From NCBI GenBank assembly GCA_037893225.1, contig JAZGUH010000544.1, forward strand, positions 186,001 to 250,000: a stretch of DNA of 64,000 bases. Reading direction: 5' to 3'. Source of the stretch: Hippasteria phrygiana. Taxonomy: Eukaryota; Echinodermata; Asteroidea; Valvatida; Goniasteridae. Of the stretch, positions 23,546 to 36,331 are shown one piece after another. Each line of letters starts with the position of its first letter. The stretch's first letter is position 1. The notes below the pieces were generated by a model. The model searched no databases, was not told the DNA's origin, and saw only the letters and a program-made list of their open reading frames with translations. Made by a program: the position numbers and the translations under genes.

Positions 23546-25020
23546 GTTAGGAAAATAACAGATTTTTAAAAAATACTGCCCTTTATTGACCGAATGTAGT
23601 TAGTCCGCGTTGCATCTAAAATGGGTTAACAGCTACGTGCTGAGCAAACGGCCTCGAATGATTTTTTGCTCAGCAGAAAGAATGTAGCATTTTAGGAAAA
23701 AAAATCTTGTAGTTTGACATAGGTTTAACCTAGTGATTTTGGATATTGTGAAAGGTCCCATAAAGTCTTATTTCCTGGGCTTTTGTATATTTGTTAGTTA
23801 CATGTACACAAAATCCTACCATGGTTGTGAATTCTGAATAACCGTTCGGGAACACAGTGATCAAAAGAAGTGAAGCCTGACAATTTAATGTGGAATTTAT
23901 TTGTCAGCTTTCCGTAATCCATAACAATCACAGTCAAGCCTCATCTTGACAAATGCCCAAGTACATGTAATTCCATGGATAAGGATGTTTGACAAGGCCA
24001 CCCTGTGCAAGGATAACTCGGAGCAGTTGTTTTTTTTCCTTCAAAAATGGTTGCATTCATTTGCCTGCGGGTTCCTAACGATGTGCATGATGTCCGTAAA
24101 TCATGAGTTTTAATCAGGAAGCAGTCCCGAGAGCTGTTCGTTATGGTGTCCGACTGGGACGCGACAAGCATTCATCATTGTCTTTTGAATGAGGCTGGCT
24201 TGTACTGGGCAGGATTTTATTTGAATGCTGGTCTGTATGGAGTGCTTGATGCTGCCATTATTCAGCCTTCAGGGATTTTTTTTAGCAAATGGAAATGGCC
24301 AGAAGAGAAACTTAAATTTGTGGTTGTTCTGTGAATACATAGTCTAGTTTACTGAAATCCTTCTATTGCACTCCAGGTGCCAACTGTTGAAGGTACTGGC
24401 CGGCCTAACGAGAATTCATTGATTGGCAGTAACTGTGCATGTGCAGCAAGCTTTTACATCAGCCCTATGCGCAGCTGGCCTAAAATGAATATCTGAATGT
24501 GCTCAAAACTGCACGCACAGAAGCATATATGGCAGTGACTGCCCACTCAGTGCAACAATTTTTGCATCGTCACTACAAAGCTATCAAGATTTTTCTTCTG
24601 TTCATCAACTAAACCACCATTTCCATCTGCATCAGCCTCCTCTCTTTCCTCCCCAATAATTGTCTCGGACCAAGTGAACGTTCTGCATCTTTACAGGCAA
24701 TCTTCATTCCTACCTCCTCGACAACCCCTCCAGAAAGAGAGAGCAAGCATGAAGTCCTTATCCAATGATGCAAAGGCAGGTCAGGGTCGATCATATCACC
24801 CCCCCCCCCCCCCCCATCCTTATACAGTGTTGAAGCACAGAGCAGCTCAATTTTATCAAAGTGCTATTCTAATTACTATTGACTTGTCATTTAAATCCAC
24901 ATTAGAGGAAGGAAAAGGAGCGGTGAGGATTGGCAAATGACATCAGGATGCTAGTTCTGTTTAGCGGTCAGGATTTGAGGGGAGTTCAGGGGCTTAAACA
25001 TCCCACGTTTGACAGTACAA
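23546..25020. other. Intron stretch without a recognised gene
   Basis: It holds a poly(C) run of 17 at 24799-24815 and a weak 'ggccggcctaac ... gcagctggcctaa' inverted pair at 24398-24485. No exon was seen. Confidence 0.5.
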
Positions 25021-25027
25021 GTCAGTA

Positions 25028-25225
25028 GTGTTGTAGCTAAGCTCGTTGTCATAAATATCTGTACAAATATGAGTACGTAAATAATGTACTGAAGTACGAG
25101 TCTGAGATTGGAGTATGAGTCTGTATGAGTTCCAATATGAGTACAAAGACAGTTACTAGTATTCCAACACTTTGTTTGTAATCAATTGCAGTTTCATAAG
25201 TGCGAGAAAAATGTACTCGAGTACA
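25028..25225. repeat. GAGTAC-rich repeat, probable hAT-like remnant
   Basis: It begins 'tagtgttgtagctaagctcg' and continues with many GAGTAC/GAGTCT words, as at 357 and 10368. A right terminus could not be found. A different inverted-end element follows immediately. Confidence 0.5.
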
Positions 25226-25233
25226 AGGACGGT

Positions 25234-25506
25234 TGGGTCATTCTATAAATTTGGGGTCCAAAAGAGGGGCATTATTTTGGTGTCCCTGTTACACCTGACC
25301 TGTGTAATTTCCCATCAAGTATCATTGAAATTGACTTCACACTATTTTGTTTACTTGTTTGGCAGGTACTATACTTTACATAATCACTCTTGGCGATAGA
25401 AGATACTTGTACTACTAAAGGAATGTGTCCTGAATTGCAAAATCTTATACATGTCGGATGTTACAGGGACATAAAAAATGGACACCAAAATGTATGGAAT
25501 GACCCG
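25234..25506. mobile_element. Element with 27-bp inverted ends (GGGTCATTC...GGTGTCC)
   Basis: TGGGTCATTCTATAAATTTG on the left and the complement of 'ccaaaatgtatggaatgaccc' on the right match over about 27 bp with five differences. The interior mirrors 'gtccctgttaca' and 'tgttacagggac'. It appears nested in the GAGTAC-rich repeat. Confidence 0.65.
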
Positions 25507-25778
25507 GATACAAGTACATGTATGAATCACACTGCTATTCTTGGGGAGATTTTTGCTTTCTAATGATGCTGATCTCGGTATTTCCGTGAAGAAATTTTAG
25601 GTTTTTAATTCACATTGCCCATATCAGATTATTCTAATTTTCTCGCATTTCCATGATGCTAGAATGCCGACAAAAAACGCCCAGCAAATTTCAGAATACA
25701 GCAGCTCATCAGAAGCAACATGTTGCTGTTTACTTGTATGAAATACTTTTTGCTGCATTTTTTTAAGGCAGTGTGCAT

Positions 25779-26315
25779 TAGTGTTGGGTGATATTCACTT
25801 TCCTGGAGTCGACGAGTCGGCAGCTTAAAAGTCGCGACTTCAACTAAGAGTCACCGTCTTTTGGCAGATTAATTTTGGAAATTGGTTAAACACCAACATT
25901 ATTGATAGAAACAATCCATACAGAGCTGCCAACCTATTTAAATTAATTTCCGTATTCAGGAATTAAAAAAACAGTATTTTACTCAGAAAATCCTTCTTTT
26001 TTCATGAAATTTACACTTTACCTGAAAATCGGAACAAAATTTGTGCAGACGGTCTTAAAAACACAGACTCGCACACAAAAAGGAAACGGTGCGGGGGATA
26101 CAAAGAGCACGGAACTCAGCGGAAACGCGTAATAATGAACTAATACACGCGCAGTTATATAATAGCATAATATGCATGACAAAACACTATTATGGTCAGA
26201 TTTAGGAATTTTAAAACCTAAAAAAAAGTAGACTTTATCAATAGCAGGAGTCAGAGACGCGACTAGCGTTACAAGTCACGACTCCGACTTCAGTCCACTG
26301 AGTCGCCCAATGCCT
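25779..26315. mobile_element. hAT-like element with GAGTCG/GACTC subterminal motifs
   Basis: A perfect 8-bp duplication GTGTGCAT flanks it (25771-25778 and 26316-26323). The left end is TAGTGTTGGGTGA and the right end TCGCCCAATGCCT, which are inverted and imperfect. Inside both ends, 'gagtcgacgagtcgg', 'gtcgcgact' and 'cacgactccgact' repeat a GACTC-type motif. The AT-rich centre is non-coding. Confidence 0.85.
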
Positions 26316-26323
26316 GTGTGCAT

Positions 26324-28239
26324 GAACCTGTCATTCCAAGAGTGTCAATTGAGTTCCCATAACTAACCCTCCAGGGCATCTTTGCTAGAGCCCTGCCAGA
26401 CGCTTCAGATTGCATACTTTGTCACATTGACTTGTGTGCAGAGTGCAGCAAAGTGGAGCTGTCAGCATGTGCACTGTGCTGCGTCTGGCAGGGTTAGGGT
26501 TCTGATATGTGTACGGGTGCAAAGTTAAAGTCGTTTTACAACTTGGCAAATCAATACATTGCAATTTGAAGTGCTTCTTGTCTGAACTGTCTTACAAGGA
26601 ATTGTCAACGGATAATAGAAACGGTTGTTATTGATAGTTACCCAAACATAATAAAAGAATTCAAGTAAACTGCTGTCACCAATGAATGTTTAATTGTCAC
26701 CAATAAAATGTTTAAAGCGACAGTTTCTTCTTTGGATGTTTTTTCCTCGTACTCGGGAGTTTTTTACAAATTTGACTTGGAATGTTAATGTGGCAGTTTC
26801 AAGTTTGAAGATCGATTAGCCTTGCAAAAGTCTTGTTGATGGGGGAGGGCCCCTCAAACTTGATCGTCAACAGCCTTGGTTGTGAGGCCTTGGTTTGTCT
26901 GCCCTTGAGATTGTTTCCAGATGGAGAAAGGTGTCCCTCAGGGAAAGGGAGACCTGGCTTAATAATTAGAGATGATGGATGTCAGGCTTAGTTTTACAGG
27001 AGCAGGGGGATTTCACTTGTGTGATTTGTCAACTTTTGAAAATTCTATGTTGTTGCCACATAACCCATAATTCATCTTTATAGGAAGGGCAGGAAGAGGT
27101 TTATACATTGTAGGCATTAAAGTTTGCACCAATGAAGAGATCACTTGCAAAAGTGTATTCCAGTTCGTTTTTATTCTGGAGACAGGAATAAGTAGTGAAG
27201 AGTGACTAAAGCCGCGTTTCCATTGGACTTACAATTGTAAAAAGTTACCCTGCGTAATTGTTGACATTCCACAGTGGTTATTCTTCCGTGCGTCCGCACT
27301 TGGATTACCCGGCTTGCGGAAAGTCCTTGGCATGTAAATTTTGCAGTGTGCAAAATGCACGTTTTACATTTACAGTGGCTGTCCGCACTTGACTTTCAGC
27401 GATGTGAAACTGGCCACGTAACTCTTCAGCTGAACGGTTGGCCCTGTAAAAGTTACCGCTGCAGAGGGATAAACGGACAACCGACGGTCGACACTTGACA
27501 ATTTGGATTAGTTTCCTAGTTATGGCATGCTTCAATGAAAAATTGCATTAAAATTGTGTCTTTGGGATTGACTGTAAAATTGATAACCTTGTCTGCAGAC
27601 CAGTCATGAAGAGAGTTGTACAACAAGATCAATTAAGACTCCTAACGTTTCATTGATTCTGAAACTTGGTGTTTACTTTGATCACAGTTATGCTCAACTT
27701 TGACATCAATACCGGTGTGTTTATCTTGCTTGAAATAATAGTTTCAAGATTCATATATTCCGTTACGGCCTGTGAAACCTACTTTCATCCCCTTGTTCAT
27801 TCCCTCCCTCAGGTTCAGGATAAACTCTGTGTAGCTCATGGTATTATCCCATCTGTACAAATGCTCCATCATCCATTATTCATCTTCCTCCAGCTAGTCC
27901 TAGGTAGTCTCCTCCAGCGCCGACATTCCTGGCATGCCAGCATCATCTCAAAGACCTGCCTTGGAATGTTGACAAAATATCTGACAATGTAATGCCTTAA
28001 AGAGCGGTGTGTATGGAAAACATGGCCCTCACTGCCTCACTGCCTCACTGCCTCCCTGCAACTGTTTCCACTTTGAGAGATACTTTAAAGGGTTTGTGCA
28101 TTGATGGTGCATTGATGAAGCACATGATTTGTCTCGGTCCTAGCAGTTTTGCACAACAAAATCTATTGAGTTTTTGTTGTTGAATGTTCACCATCAGAAT
28201 GCACTTCCAAAAAACAGTTTTCATATTTTGAGAAAAAGA
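26324..28239. other. Intron stretch without a recognised gene
   Basis: A repeat start at about 27211 ('aaagccgcgtttccattgg') resembles the element at 30563. The 108-codon frame at 27666-27992 has no recognised domain. Confidence 0.5.
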
Positions 28240-28247
28240 CTTAAAAC

Positions 28248-29424
28248 TAAGCCTGTTCGATATGATGATATTTCCCGATATTTCAATATTTTTTTCATAT
28301 CGAAAATCGTATCGGCCCCTTTAAAAATAACGGAATATCGGGGAATTCGATATACCGAAGAATATCGCGATATATGTTCCTTTTGGCCGCATTAAGTGTG
28401 GATTTGTTCAGTTTACCTTGCTCGAAATTCCAGTTATTTCCAATTATTGGACGGTAGAATAGTATATAATGTATCATGATGTACCATGGCATGCATGGAG
28501 GAATAGAAAAATACATACATCACTAAATGTGTCGTTTCTTTGACCGTTTTCTAAACCTCCACATGACATCTTTGCTCCGCGCGATTTACCCTCCGCGCCT
28601 TGCGTATGTCAAGTGCAAACAACCACACTGAATGCTACCGTCTTATTCCCAGTGTACAATGTACGTACTTACAGGCTTGCGAACTCGTCTTGAGATCGAG
28701 GGGTATGGCAATTGTTTGCAATAAGGTCAACCCCTGTAGCGCATCTGCGCGTTGCTTTGTTGCTAGCCTTGGTCAAGTGCAAGCAACCGCACTGAATGCC
28801 ACCGTCTTTCCCCAGTGTACAAGGCACACGTACGTGTAGTTACGTGTAGCGAATTGAACTGCGTCTTGAGAAAAGATTAAAACACGTGCCGCGCATCCAT
28901 TGTACATTGTGCAATGTCATGTCGTCTTCAAAAAATATACGACACGATCGTTTTTTGACAGCTCGCATGTGTTTTTCCATGGTATTATCATCTGTTACTA
29001 ATCAACAATGCTGAAATAGAAACAAACGCTAGTCTTTCTGGAGTGCCATAAAGAAGCCAACTGAAGGTAAATGTCGTAAAACTCCAAATACTCAACAAGC
29101 GGAGGGAAGCCTTGTCAACCCGGGCCCCCGTTCCCCGGCCCCGTTCCTGCCGTGTCCCGGCCCCGAACTAGCCAGCCCCCTGCCTGATTCGCGATCTCGG
29201 TGGCCGGCCCCGATATTAAATTTTAGCGGATCTGAGCTCAATCCCAGCGGGCCCGATCTGGCCCCGATCTCATGATGCCGTGGTGACTTCCATCATGTAT
29301 TTTGTTTCTATTCTTCCGTTCTTCCGGTAAGGAAAAAGTGACGTCATCACGATAATATCGAATATCGCGATATTTTTTTTGCCGATATTTCGGTATCAAA
29401 ATAAATGGATATCGAACAGCCTTA
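28248..29424. mobile_element. hAT-like element with ATATCG subterminal repeats, 1177 bp
   Basis: A perfect 8-bp duplication CTTAAAAC flanks it (28240-28247 and 29425-29432). The ends TAAGCCTGTTCGATAT and ATATCGAACAGCCTTA are inverted with one mismatch. CGATAT/ATATCG words cluster inside both ends (28255-28375 and 29350-29415). The centre has a roughly 150-bp imperfect tandem duplication (28605-28690 and 28775-28860) and a GC-rich part near 29110-29240. No transposase was seen. Confidence 0.9.
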
Positions 29425-29432
29425 CTTAAAAC

Positions 29433-30560
29433 TAGCTTTTTTTCAAGAAAATGTTTCTGATATCCGTATCTTGATTTAAGAAGCCCCGAATCAGAACTTT
29501 TTCTAAATTTCTTGATTTAAGAAACTTAGAATAAGAATTTTTTTGGCTTAAATGTTGTCAAATTAAGAACAAAAAGGGAAATGTTTTTCTTGTTGCTTGA
29601 AAAGAACTCATCAATCCAAAAATAGCTAGAAATATTTTTTACTAATTTTTGGCAAGACGAGAAAACCTATTTACTTTTTGGAATCAAGAAAAAAAATCTG
29701 TTTCATTTAATAAGGAAATACATTTGCAGTTTTTGTCTTAAGTTAAGAAATAATTTCTTCCCTTGTGGATTGTTTGACAAAATAATTTGTTGAGGAATTA
29801 TCCTGAAAGAAGAGAAGTTTTCTATAGATTATTTCAGAGTTGTTTTCGAGGTTTTCTTATGAATGTTATGGTTTCAGAAATTTGCAATTTCAAGAAAGGT
29901 TTTCTTACATAAGAAAACTTAGGCCGTGTGGGGCATCATTCTTGTTCATATTTTTATGCATGCTTTAGGATTTAAGATTTTTGCATGGACACAAAAATGT
30001 GTTCATACATGTACCGGTAGGTGATATTTTAAGATTTGAACTCATTAATTTTTACTCTTTACTTTATTCCTTCAAGTACCTGTGGAAAAAAAACTTTTGG
30101 GGGGAGGGAGGGGGGGGGGGGGTGAGGAGAAGGGATGGTGAAGTGGGGGCGGGCTTATCCGAGTAGGATTTGAAGTCTGGTTGCTTTATAGCTGTTGGCA
30201 TAAAGGTTGCTTGTGTGCATCAGCCCATGTTGGCTAATTTTTGTCTACATTATGACAGCAATGTGATACAGAAAAGATGTTGAATTTTGCATTATTCAGA
30301 TGTAATTTAAATATGCTGCAGTTAACCAGAGCTTGCCCCGATTAACCTGAGCCTGTGTATGGTTTAGCTTCAAGATTCAAACTAGGTAATATGCAGTCAG
30401 ACATGTTGACAAGCCATTTCTTTCCTCAGTGGTGCATGCTGTACAGATAAATTGTTGGCTCCAAAACCCTTGACCGATTTTCAGATTTGTTAATTAAAGA
30501 TCGTTTGCATAGATGGGATTCTTCCATTAAGAGTGCAAATGCTCAAGGCTTTTTAGGAGA
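29433..30560. other. Intron stretch with A/T-rich, exon-free sequence
   Basis: 29440-29930 is rich in 'tttcttgatttaagaa' type words, and 'cccttgtggattgtttgac' matches the arms of the 47.8-48.1 kb foldback. A G run lies at 30111-30122. Confidence 0.5.
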
Positions 30561-30562
30561 GT

Positions 30563-30782
30563 TAAGCCGTGTTTCCATTGGACTTATTTTTGTCAATCTA
30601 CCGTGACTTTTCTGCAGAATGACAAAATTAAGTCCAATGGGGACATGCGGTAAACTACATCCCTGTCAACTTACCGCGACCTTGATGTAAAACTACCAGG
30701 CTGAAAGTGGTCGCGGAAGATATCCGCGTGGCCGCGGAAAGTCGATAGGGATGATAAAAAAGTCCAATGGAAATTGCCCCTC
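30563..30782. mobile_element. Inverted-end repeat (GCCGTGTTTCCATTGGACT)
   Basis: 'aagccgtgtttccattggac' at the left pairs with 'gtccaatggaaattgcccct' at the right. A second pair, 'attaagtccaatgg', lies inside. A partial relative begins at 27211. Confidence 0.6.
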
Positions 30783-31194
30783 ACTTTAGAACTACCGCGA
30801 CCACTCGGAAAAGCATTGTGTAAACAATTTCCTGTATTACGTCAACTGCCCAGTGATTATCGCTAGAGTGTGCGCGAAAATGGTGGTATGGCTTCCTGTC
30901 TCTTTGTGTATATTATGGCCACATGTGATTACATGCAGTTGACCTAGTGCTTTTCAGCGGAACGAACCGACAGGCGACCCTGTATGTGCGTACAACAACT
31001 ATGTTGCATTTTTTTCTCAATCTGCAGTTTTTTCCTCAAAATTTTGTAAATTGAAATGCTTTTTTTTCCCCCAAAACACTTTTCAAAATACTGTTGCACA
31101 CATTGCAGATCCTTGATAATGTTGCGGTAGTACATTGTAGGTCTGTTGCAAGCTAAAACCTATTAGAGTTATCGTTGGAACGCAACTTTTTTAG

Positions 31195-31260
31195 CCAGCC
31201 CCGGGGCTAGCCAGCTTTGGGGCTAGCCCCGAAAATTTGTGGGGCTAGCCTCGCTTTCAG
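31195..31260. repeat. GGGGCTAGCC cluster
   Basis: Four close copies of GGGGCTAGC or its complement occur within 66 bp, and 'agctccggagct' follows near 31428. This may be the end of another element with motif repeats. No partner end was identified with confidence. Confidence 0.5.
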
Positions 31261-31853
31261 CTCAGTGGGACTTCTTTTTATGACCTAGCTCCACCGTATT
31301 TGTGATTTGGACGCAACTGACCAACATTTGTAGCCCACATGTCAGTTGAATGTACCATCACCCCATGAACACATATAACGTAACATGTTTGGAGACCTTT
31401 TAGCTCCACAGCAACTCTAGCTCCGGAGCTAACCATCATTGTATGAACGTGAGCACATTTTAGATTTGATCACTAGATGCTCTGTATGTACAATGTAGTG
31501 CATTCTCGGTATCTCATGGCCACTCGGGGAAACATTTCCTGCTGAAAAAATTAAATCTTTCTATTTAACGATACTGGTCTTTACCAATGTGGAAATTTCG
31601 CAAGGCAAATTGGCCTTGCAAAATCCCTTATCATTGCTGCACAAGTACAGTTGTGGACAAAAGTTTGCATACACATGTATACTTTGACAGAAAGTATTTC
31701 CGGGGCTATTCAAAATTGTCAATGTTTAAAAAAAAAAAATTCTAAATTTGTTTTACACCCACCCACCCAATTTTCGATCGTAATTTTAAATTCAGTAAAA
31801 AAATAAATAATAAAATGTCCAGTTCAGTGATGGCGAGATGCAGCTGTCGGCCT

Positions 31854-31874
31854 CCCCCCCCCCCCCCCCCCCCC
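31854..31874 (+). repeat. Poly(C) run of 21
   Basis: An uninterrupted homopolymer. Confidence 0.95.
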
Positions 31875-32225
31875 GCCCCGCCTGAACATGTGCCCTGATG
31901 ATGTCTTGTAATTCATTTAGTAGTGGGGAATGCTTGGTTGCAGTCATAATTGTAATCGGCAAATCAAAAGAGCTTTTAAAAAATAATCTTTCTTTTTTTA
32001 TTGAAAAGTAAATTTCGATTTTCAATCATGAAAATTTGGAATGGCCCCTTAATTAGAGCAATAAATTGTTCCTTCCGTTGTTCTTGGAGCTGGGTTTTTT
32101 TCGTACAATTTAGTTTTGCACATTTTCGTTATATAAATATAAATCATTTTTCAAAGTCTTTCCTCATTGCTCGTGCATGTTTAATCATTTAGATGTTGTT
32201 CAGAGCATTGAGAAGGATTGGGGGT

Positions 32226-32590
32226 GTATTTTAAGGACTACGTTGTGTGGGTAGGCATCGACCGCGTAGTGGGGGCATTTTTATTTGTTAGGCAAATTAG
32301 GACCGAGTTATGGGGACATTTCTCTGTCCCCATAATGATTTTGGTCCCCACAGCGTCTATAGCATGACCAGTGTATGTCCCCACAATTACGGTGCTAGAC
32401 TGTGTGTGGGTTTGTTTTTACATTCAATAGGGGACCTTTAACAACACAGGACAATGGGGACCTTTCTCAACCGGGGCCCCCATTTGAAAACCGTGTACAA
32501 AACCAATGAGGGTCCTTGCCAAAAAGTATGAACAATAGAACATACCCGATTGAAGGTGTTTTAATACACACTTGAGTGTGTGTAAACTTT
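32226..32590 (+). repeat. Interspersed repeat rich in GGGGAC(C), copy 1
   Basis: 'gtaggcatcgaccgcgtagt', 'gtccccacaattacggtgct' and 'accaatgagggtccttgcc' are shared, in reverse orientation, with 58690-59245. This copy has a single version of the part duplicated there. The class is unknown. Confidence 0.8.
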
Positions 32591-32599
32591 TGAAGGCAT

Positions 32600-33780
32600 A
32601 CTTCAGTACTAATTAGATACATGTAACATATTGACTCATGGTTGGACAGCTTCTAGAGTTATATGTGGATGGGTCTTTACACCTGTAGGGCAGTCTGGCC
32701 GGGAAGTATTGTATTCTGGCAAGATCTCCCTGAAGATCAACTTACACAATCTGTTGCAGGTTGTGTATTTATACTGGACAGGAATCATATAGCTTGCCAG
32801 TTGCATTGGTAAACAAACTATGGCTAAAGTTGGATGGAATTCATGATTAGGCCGTGATAGGTTTCACAGCCCTGTACAGCTGGTCAGCAGAGGGATTGCT
32901 ATGCGTATTTCTATCCTCTTTAAGATGGATCCAGGTCCGAGGTGAATAAATAAATAATGGATGGGTTATCAGGATTGCGGTTATCCGTAGCCAAGGTTTT
33001 CCTTGCGATCGATCGGCCCTTAAGAATTCACCGCACTTGATCCTTGACACAGTTATTCATCTGATTTGGCTGTCTTCTTAGCTGATCGAATCAAACGCTG
33101 TGTGTGTCACCTGTCATATCAACAGGAGTGAAAGTCAGAAAATCGTATTGACTAGAATGGCTGGAATCAGTGTTGACAAGGGAGTAGTTCATTTTTAGAT
33201 CGATTCCATGCCAACATGTACGTGTACCTTTATATTTCCAAATCTGACAGATGCCCCTGTAAAACTTGTTCATGAGGCAATTTTTTTTTTTAGAGATGTG
33301 ACTTTGCTGGTAAGATGCTCAAAATCACTCCTTGCTAAAGCAGTGGTCGGGCACCTGGGACAACAACAACAAATACCGAGCTACAAGAATTCACCCACAT
33401 AATACATGTATGTAGTTTGCCCATGGACAACCAGCACAAACCCTGGCAAAAATTCCTGAGACATTTTAGCTCGGTGTCACTTTATGGGTACATTTGTACC
33501 TGTTCCTGCAAATTTTAAATAAAATTACAAAAAGCTTTAGTCCAAATTACAATCCAAGCTTACGTGTAGTTGGTCCAGTTCAGGGTTCTTTGGGTTTTTA
33601 AGATGAGGTGGCTACCTCAACAAAAAAAAGGTGTAAAATGCTGCGCGACACGTACATTGTACATTGTACGCATGACCTTTTGTGCACATTGCAAGTGGAC
33701 TAATATGCATATTAAATTGAAATTGTTCAAAGTTAGGAGGAGCTGTCATTTTTATCCTTGCCATCAGAATCTTTCTCAGA
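32600..33780. other. Intron stretch without a recognised gene
   Basis: No exon, RNA gene or defined repeat end was seen. Confidence 0.5.
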
Positions 33781-33789
33781 AGCTCGAAG

Positions 33790-34060
33790 TGAAAAAAAAC
33801 AAACTGGGATTTGAACCTGCGACCTCCAGGATCTTTCCCTATGTTTGTGGTCTTCCAAATTGTCAGTGTCTTTGTCTTTGGGCGCTAGTCAGAAGTCATA
33901 AACCCAGAATGCCGTATAGCCAGGGATCACGCCAAGTTTTACAATACAAACTGGAGAAGCGACATTATGAGGATCACTCAAGAGCGCTGGTACGGTATTC
34001 CGGAGGTAGCAGGTTCAAATCCTGCTTTTGTTGTAAAAATACATCACGAATCAAGACAGG
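33790..34060. repeat. Foldback repeat bounded by inverted tRNA-like halves
   Basis: The left edge reads 'ggatttgaacctgcgacctc' (tRNA 3' half, minus strand). The right edge reads 'ggaggtagcaggttcaaatcc' (same half, plus strand). Between them about 180 bp ('cataaacccagaatgccgta') are shared in reverse with 48098-48240. It is a relative of the 47.8-48.3 kb structure. Confidence 0.75.
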
Positions 34061-34244
34061 AATCCGCATTTATAAACAAAACAACAACATGCAGAGCTGA
34101 TTATTTTTATTTTTCATTGCAAGTTTTAATAATGGCAAAAAACCCTGAGGCGGCCACAAAAATTAGCGAGGCTGGCCGCTTCACATTTGAATGGGCATGG
34201 CGAAACACTTGTCCACTTAATCCCAAAAGGAAACTAAAAGCATT

Positions 34245-34507
34245 TTTGTGCTGTTTCTATTTTGCTTTTGCTGTAATTTTCAGAAATAAATGGATTTGGG
34301 GGTTAGTATTTTATAGCGTGCTAGCAAATACTGCCCAGTGACCTGTTTAAAGTTTCGTGTGTATAGATGTTGGAAAAACCATGAAAAAAGGAGTAGTCTG
34401 TTCCCTGACCATACCTTAGACAAAACAGAGCAATTTTTATAGACGTGCAGTATTTCATAATAATTCAGTAGTTTTGCTTTTTGATGTTTGCAAATGGTGT
34501 ACACTTT
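34245..34507 (+). mobile_element. piggyBac-like MITE family, copy 3 (deleted)
   Basis: 'gaaataaatggatttggggg', 'ctagcaaatactg' and 'tttgcaaatggtgtacac' identify the family. The left TTAA end is missing and the centre is shortened. Confidence 0.75.
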
Positions 34508-35124
34508 TGAGCCAGTTTTGCCTGTGTAAGCTTGTGGGACATACTTTCTCTTTATGAAATGAAAGATGGCTTGGAGCCATGACATTGACCCGGACTGTGG
34601 ATCCATGACTGAAAGATGCACAATTCTGGCTGCACAGCAGAAAATTGTGTGCTTGGCAGTTGCATGAAATTAGCCCCGACTGTAAAACACTACACAAGGG
34701 ACTGTTTTCATGAATTTACACAACCAAGGACAACTGTGACAGCCCTGGGACTGAATTTAGCACTTGAATTTATGTGTGGAAACTTTGTCATTTGATTCCT
34801 TTGTGCTGATTGAATACCCGCCTGCCTGATGACAGTCATTCAGTGTGATTGCATAGCACGGCCAAAGTGGAGGAATGCCGTATGGTTTCTGGGCAAACAA
34901 ACAAATCCAGCCAGCTAGAATTGAGACAATCAATTATGAATATCTTTAAACTGCTTGTCATCGTTACTATTGATGAATGTTTGCACATATACAAAAAAAT
35001 CGTAAGTGTAGTATGGTTTTAAAAAAATCTTTTTCTTTTAAATTGTAAACTGTATGGATGCATGTGTACATACACGTACATGTATGTTGGTTTTTTATAT
35101 TTTTTTTATAGTTGATAAATAAAA

Positions 35125-35440
35125 TAAAAGTTTTGTGTGCATAGATGCTGGGAAAACAGAAAAAAAATGTGTTTAGTAGTCTGGTTACCTGACCATACTT
35201 TAGACAAAATGGAGCAATATGTAGTCAGGGAATTATCAGGTTGGGGAGCTAGACTATATTGTCGGCTGAGAATCGCTGGAAAACGATATAAATTTCTACT
35301 TTTCTTGAAAAGGACAGCACTTCAGGTGCCATGATTTTACAGGATGCTTGAGACTGCTATTTACTTACAGTCTAGTACGATATTGTAATAATTCAGTAGT
35401 TTTTTTTTTACAAATGTTGTATACCCTCTTTAAGGTCATT
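35125..35440 (+). mobile_element. piggyBac-like MITE family, copy 4 (5'-truncated)
   Basis: It starts within the family at 'aaagttttgtgtgcatagat' and runs to 'acaaatgttgtatacc' near a TTTAA. It preserves the uninterrupted right part ('tacagtctagtacgatattgtaataattcag') that serves as the empty site for the insertion at 38.75 kb. Confidence 0.75.
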
Positions 35441-35719
35441 GTCATCACAATGGAGACTTGAAAAATGGGGCTGGTTTCTTGGGTTGCTAAGCACGTGATT
35501 TTCTGCTAATAGAACCTCCGTCCTTTTTTCTAAAGACTAAGCTTTTAGTACAGGAAAAAGCTCGCTAACTTTAAAGAGGGATAAATTGCTTAAATAGTGA
35601 CTCAACAATAGAAATCTTAGGCACAGGTGTTAACATAATATAATAAGAATAATTTTAATAACAGGCATACAGAATGTTCCTTTTAGTTCAACTAAATCAC
35701 AGCGTTTACAATTATTATT

Positions 35720-35960
35720 ACCCGTGTTCATCAGGCCCAACAATCATTCCTGAAACCTTCTCAACTCCCTGGGGAGTATGCAGCCCGGCTGCAAGTTAAG
35801 CGCACATGGGCTAATCAAACACATAACCATCACTGCCCTCACAGGTACCAATTTAACTCCTGGGTGGAGAGAAGCAACTTATGACAAAGTGTCTTGCTCA
35901 AGGACACAAGCACCACTGGTCTGGAACTCGCAATCTGCAGTATCACCGAGATCTTGACTC
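35720..35960 (+). repeat. Retroposon-like 3' fragment
   Basis: 'ctgggtggagagaagcaact' and 'gacaaagtgtcttgctcaag' resemble a 3' tail widely seen in animal retroposons. No coding sequence remains. Confidence 0.45.
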
Positions 35961-36069
35961 CGGAGGTTTTATACAGGGTGGTAAAAAAAACAAAAAAACA
36001 GAACGGCATACTTCCACTACCTTTAGAGTCAAACCACCTGTCATGGATGGATGTCAAATCTTTTTAGAA

Positions 36070-36300
36070 GAAAAATGATACTAAGACCTCCGATTCGGTC
36101 CAGTAGTTTTACCTTAGAGCCTATTTTGTGAAGCAAAGTCGGGTCACTTGACCATTTGTTCCATGCAGAAAAGAGCATGATGATAGCATACTTGTTATAC
36201 AATGTACCTCGGGACCAAATGAACCCTGACTTTGTTTCACAAAATAGGTTCTGGAACAAAAACTACTGGACCGAATCAGGAGATCTTGGTATCATTTTTC
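36070..36300. repeat. Internal inverted repeat, ~75-bp arms
   Basis: GAAAAATGATACTAAGACCT at the left and AGATCTTGGTATCATTTTTC at the right begin arms of about 75 bp ('cggtccagtagttttacc', 'cctattttgtgaagcaaagtc') with scattered mismatches around a loop of roughly 80 bp. Confidence 0.85.
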
Positions 36301-36331
36301 TTTTTATAACAAAATTACCCATGCATTGGTA

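Noticed and set aside
33570..34341. 176- and 124-codon forward open frames
   Set aside because: They run through the tRNA-like foldback and the start of a MITE, and the same peptides appear from the 48 kb repeat.
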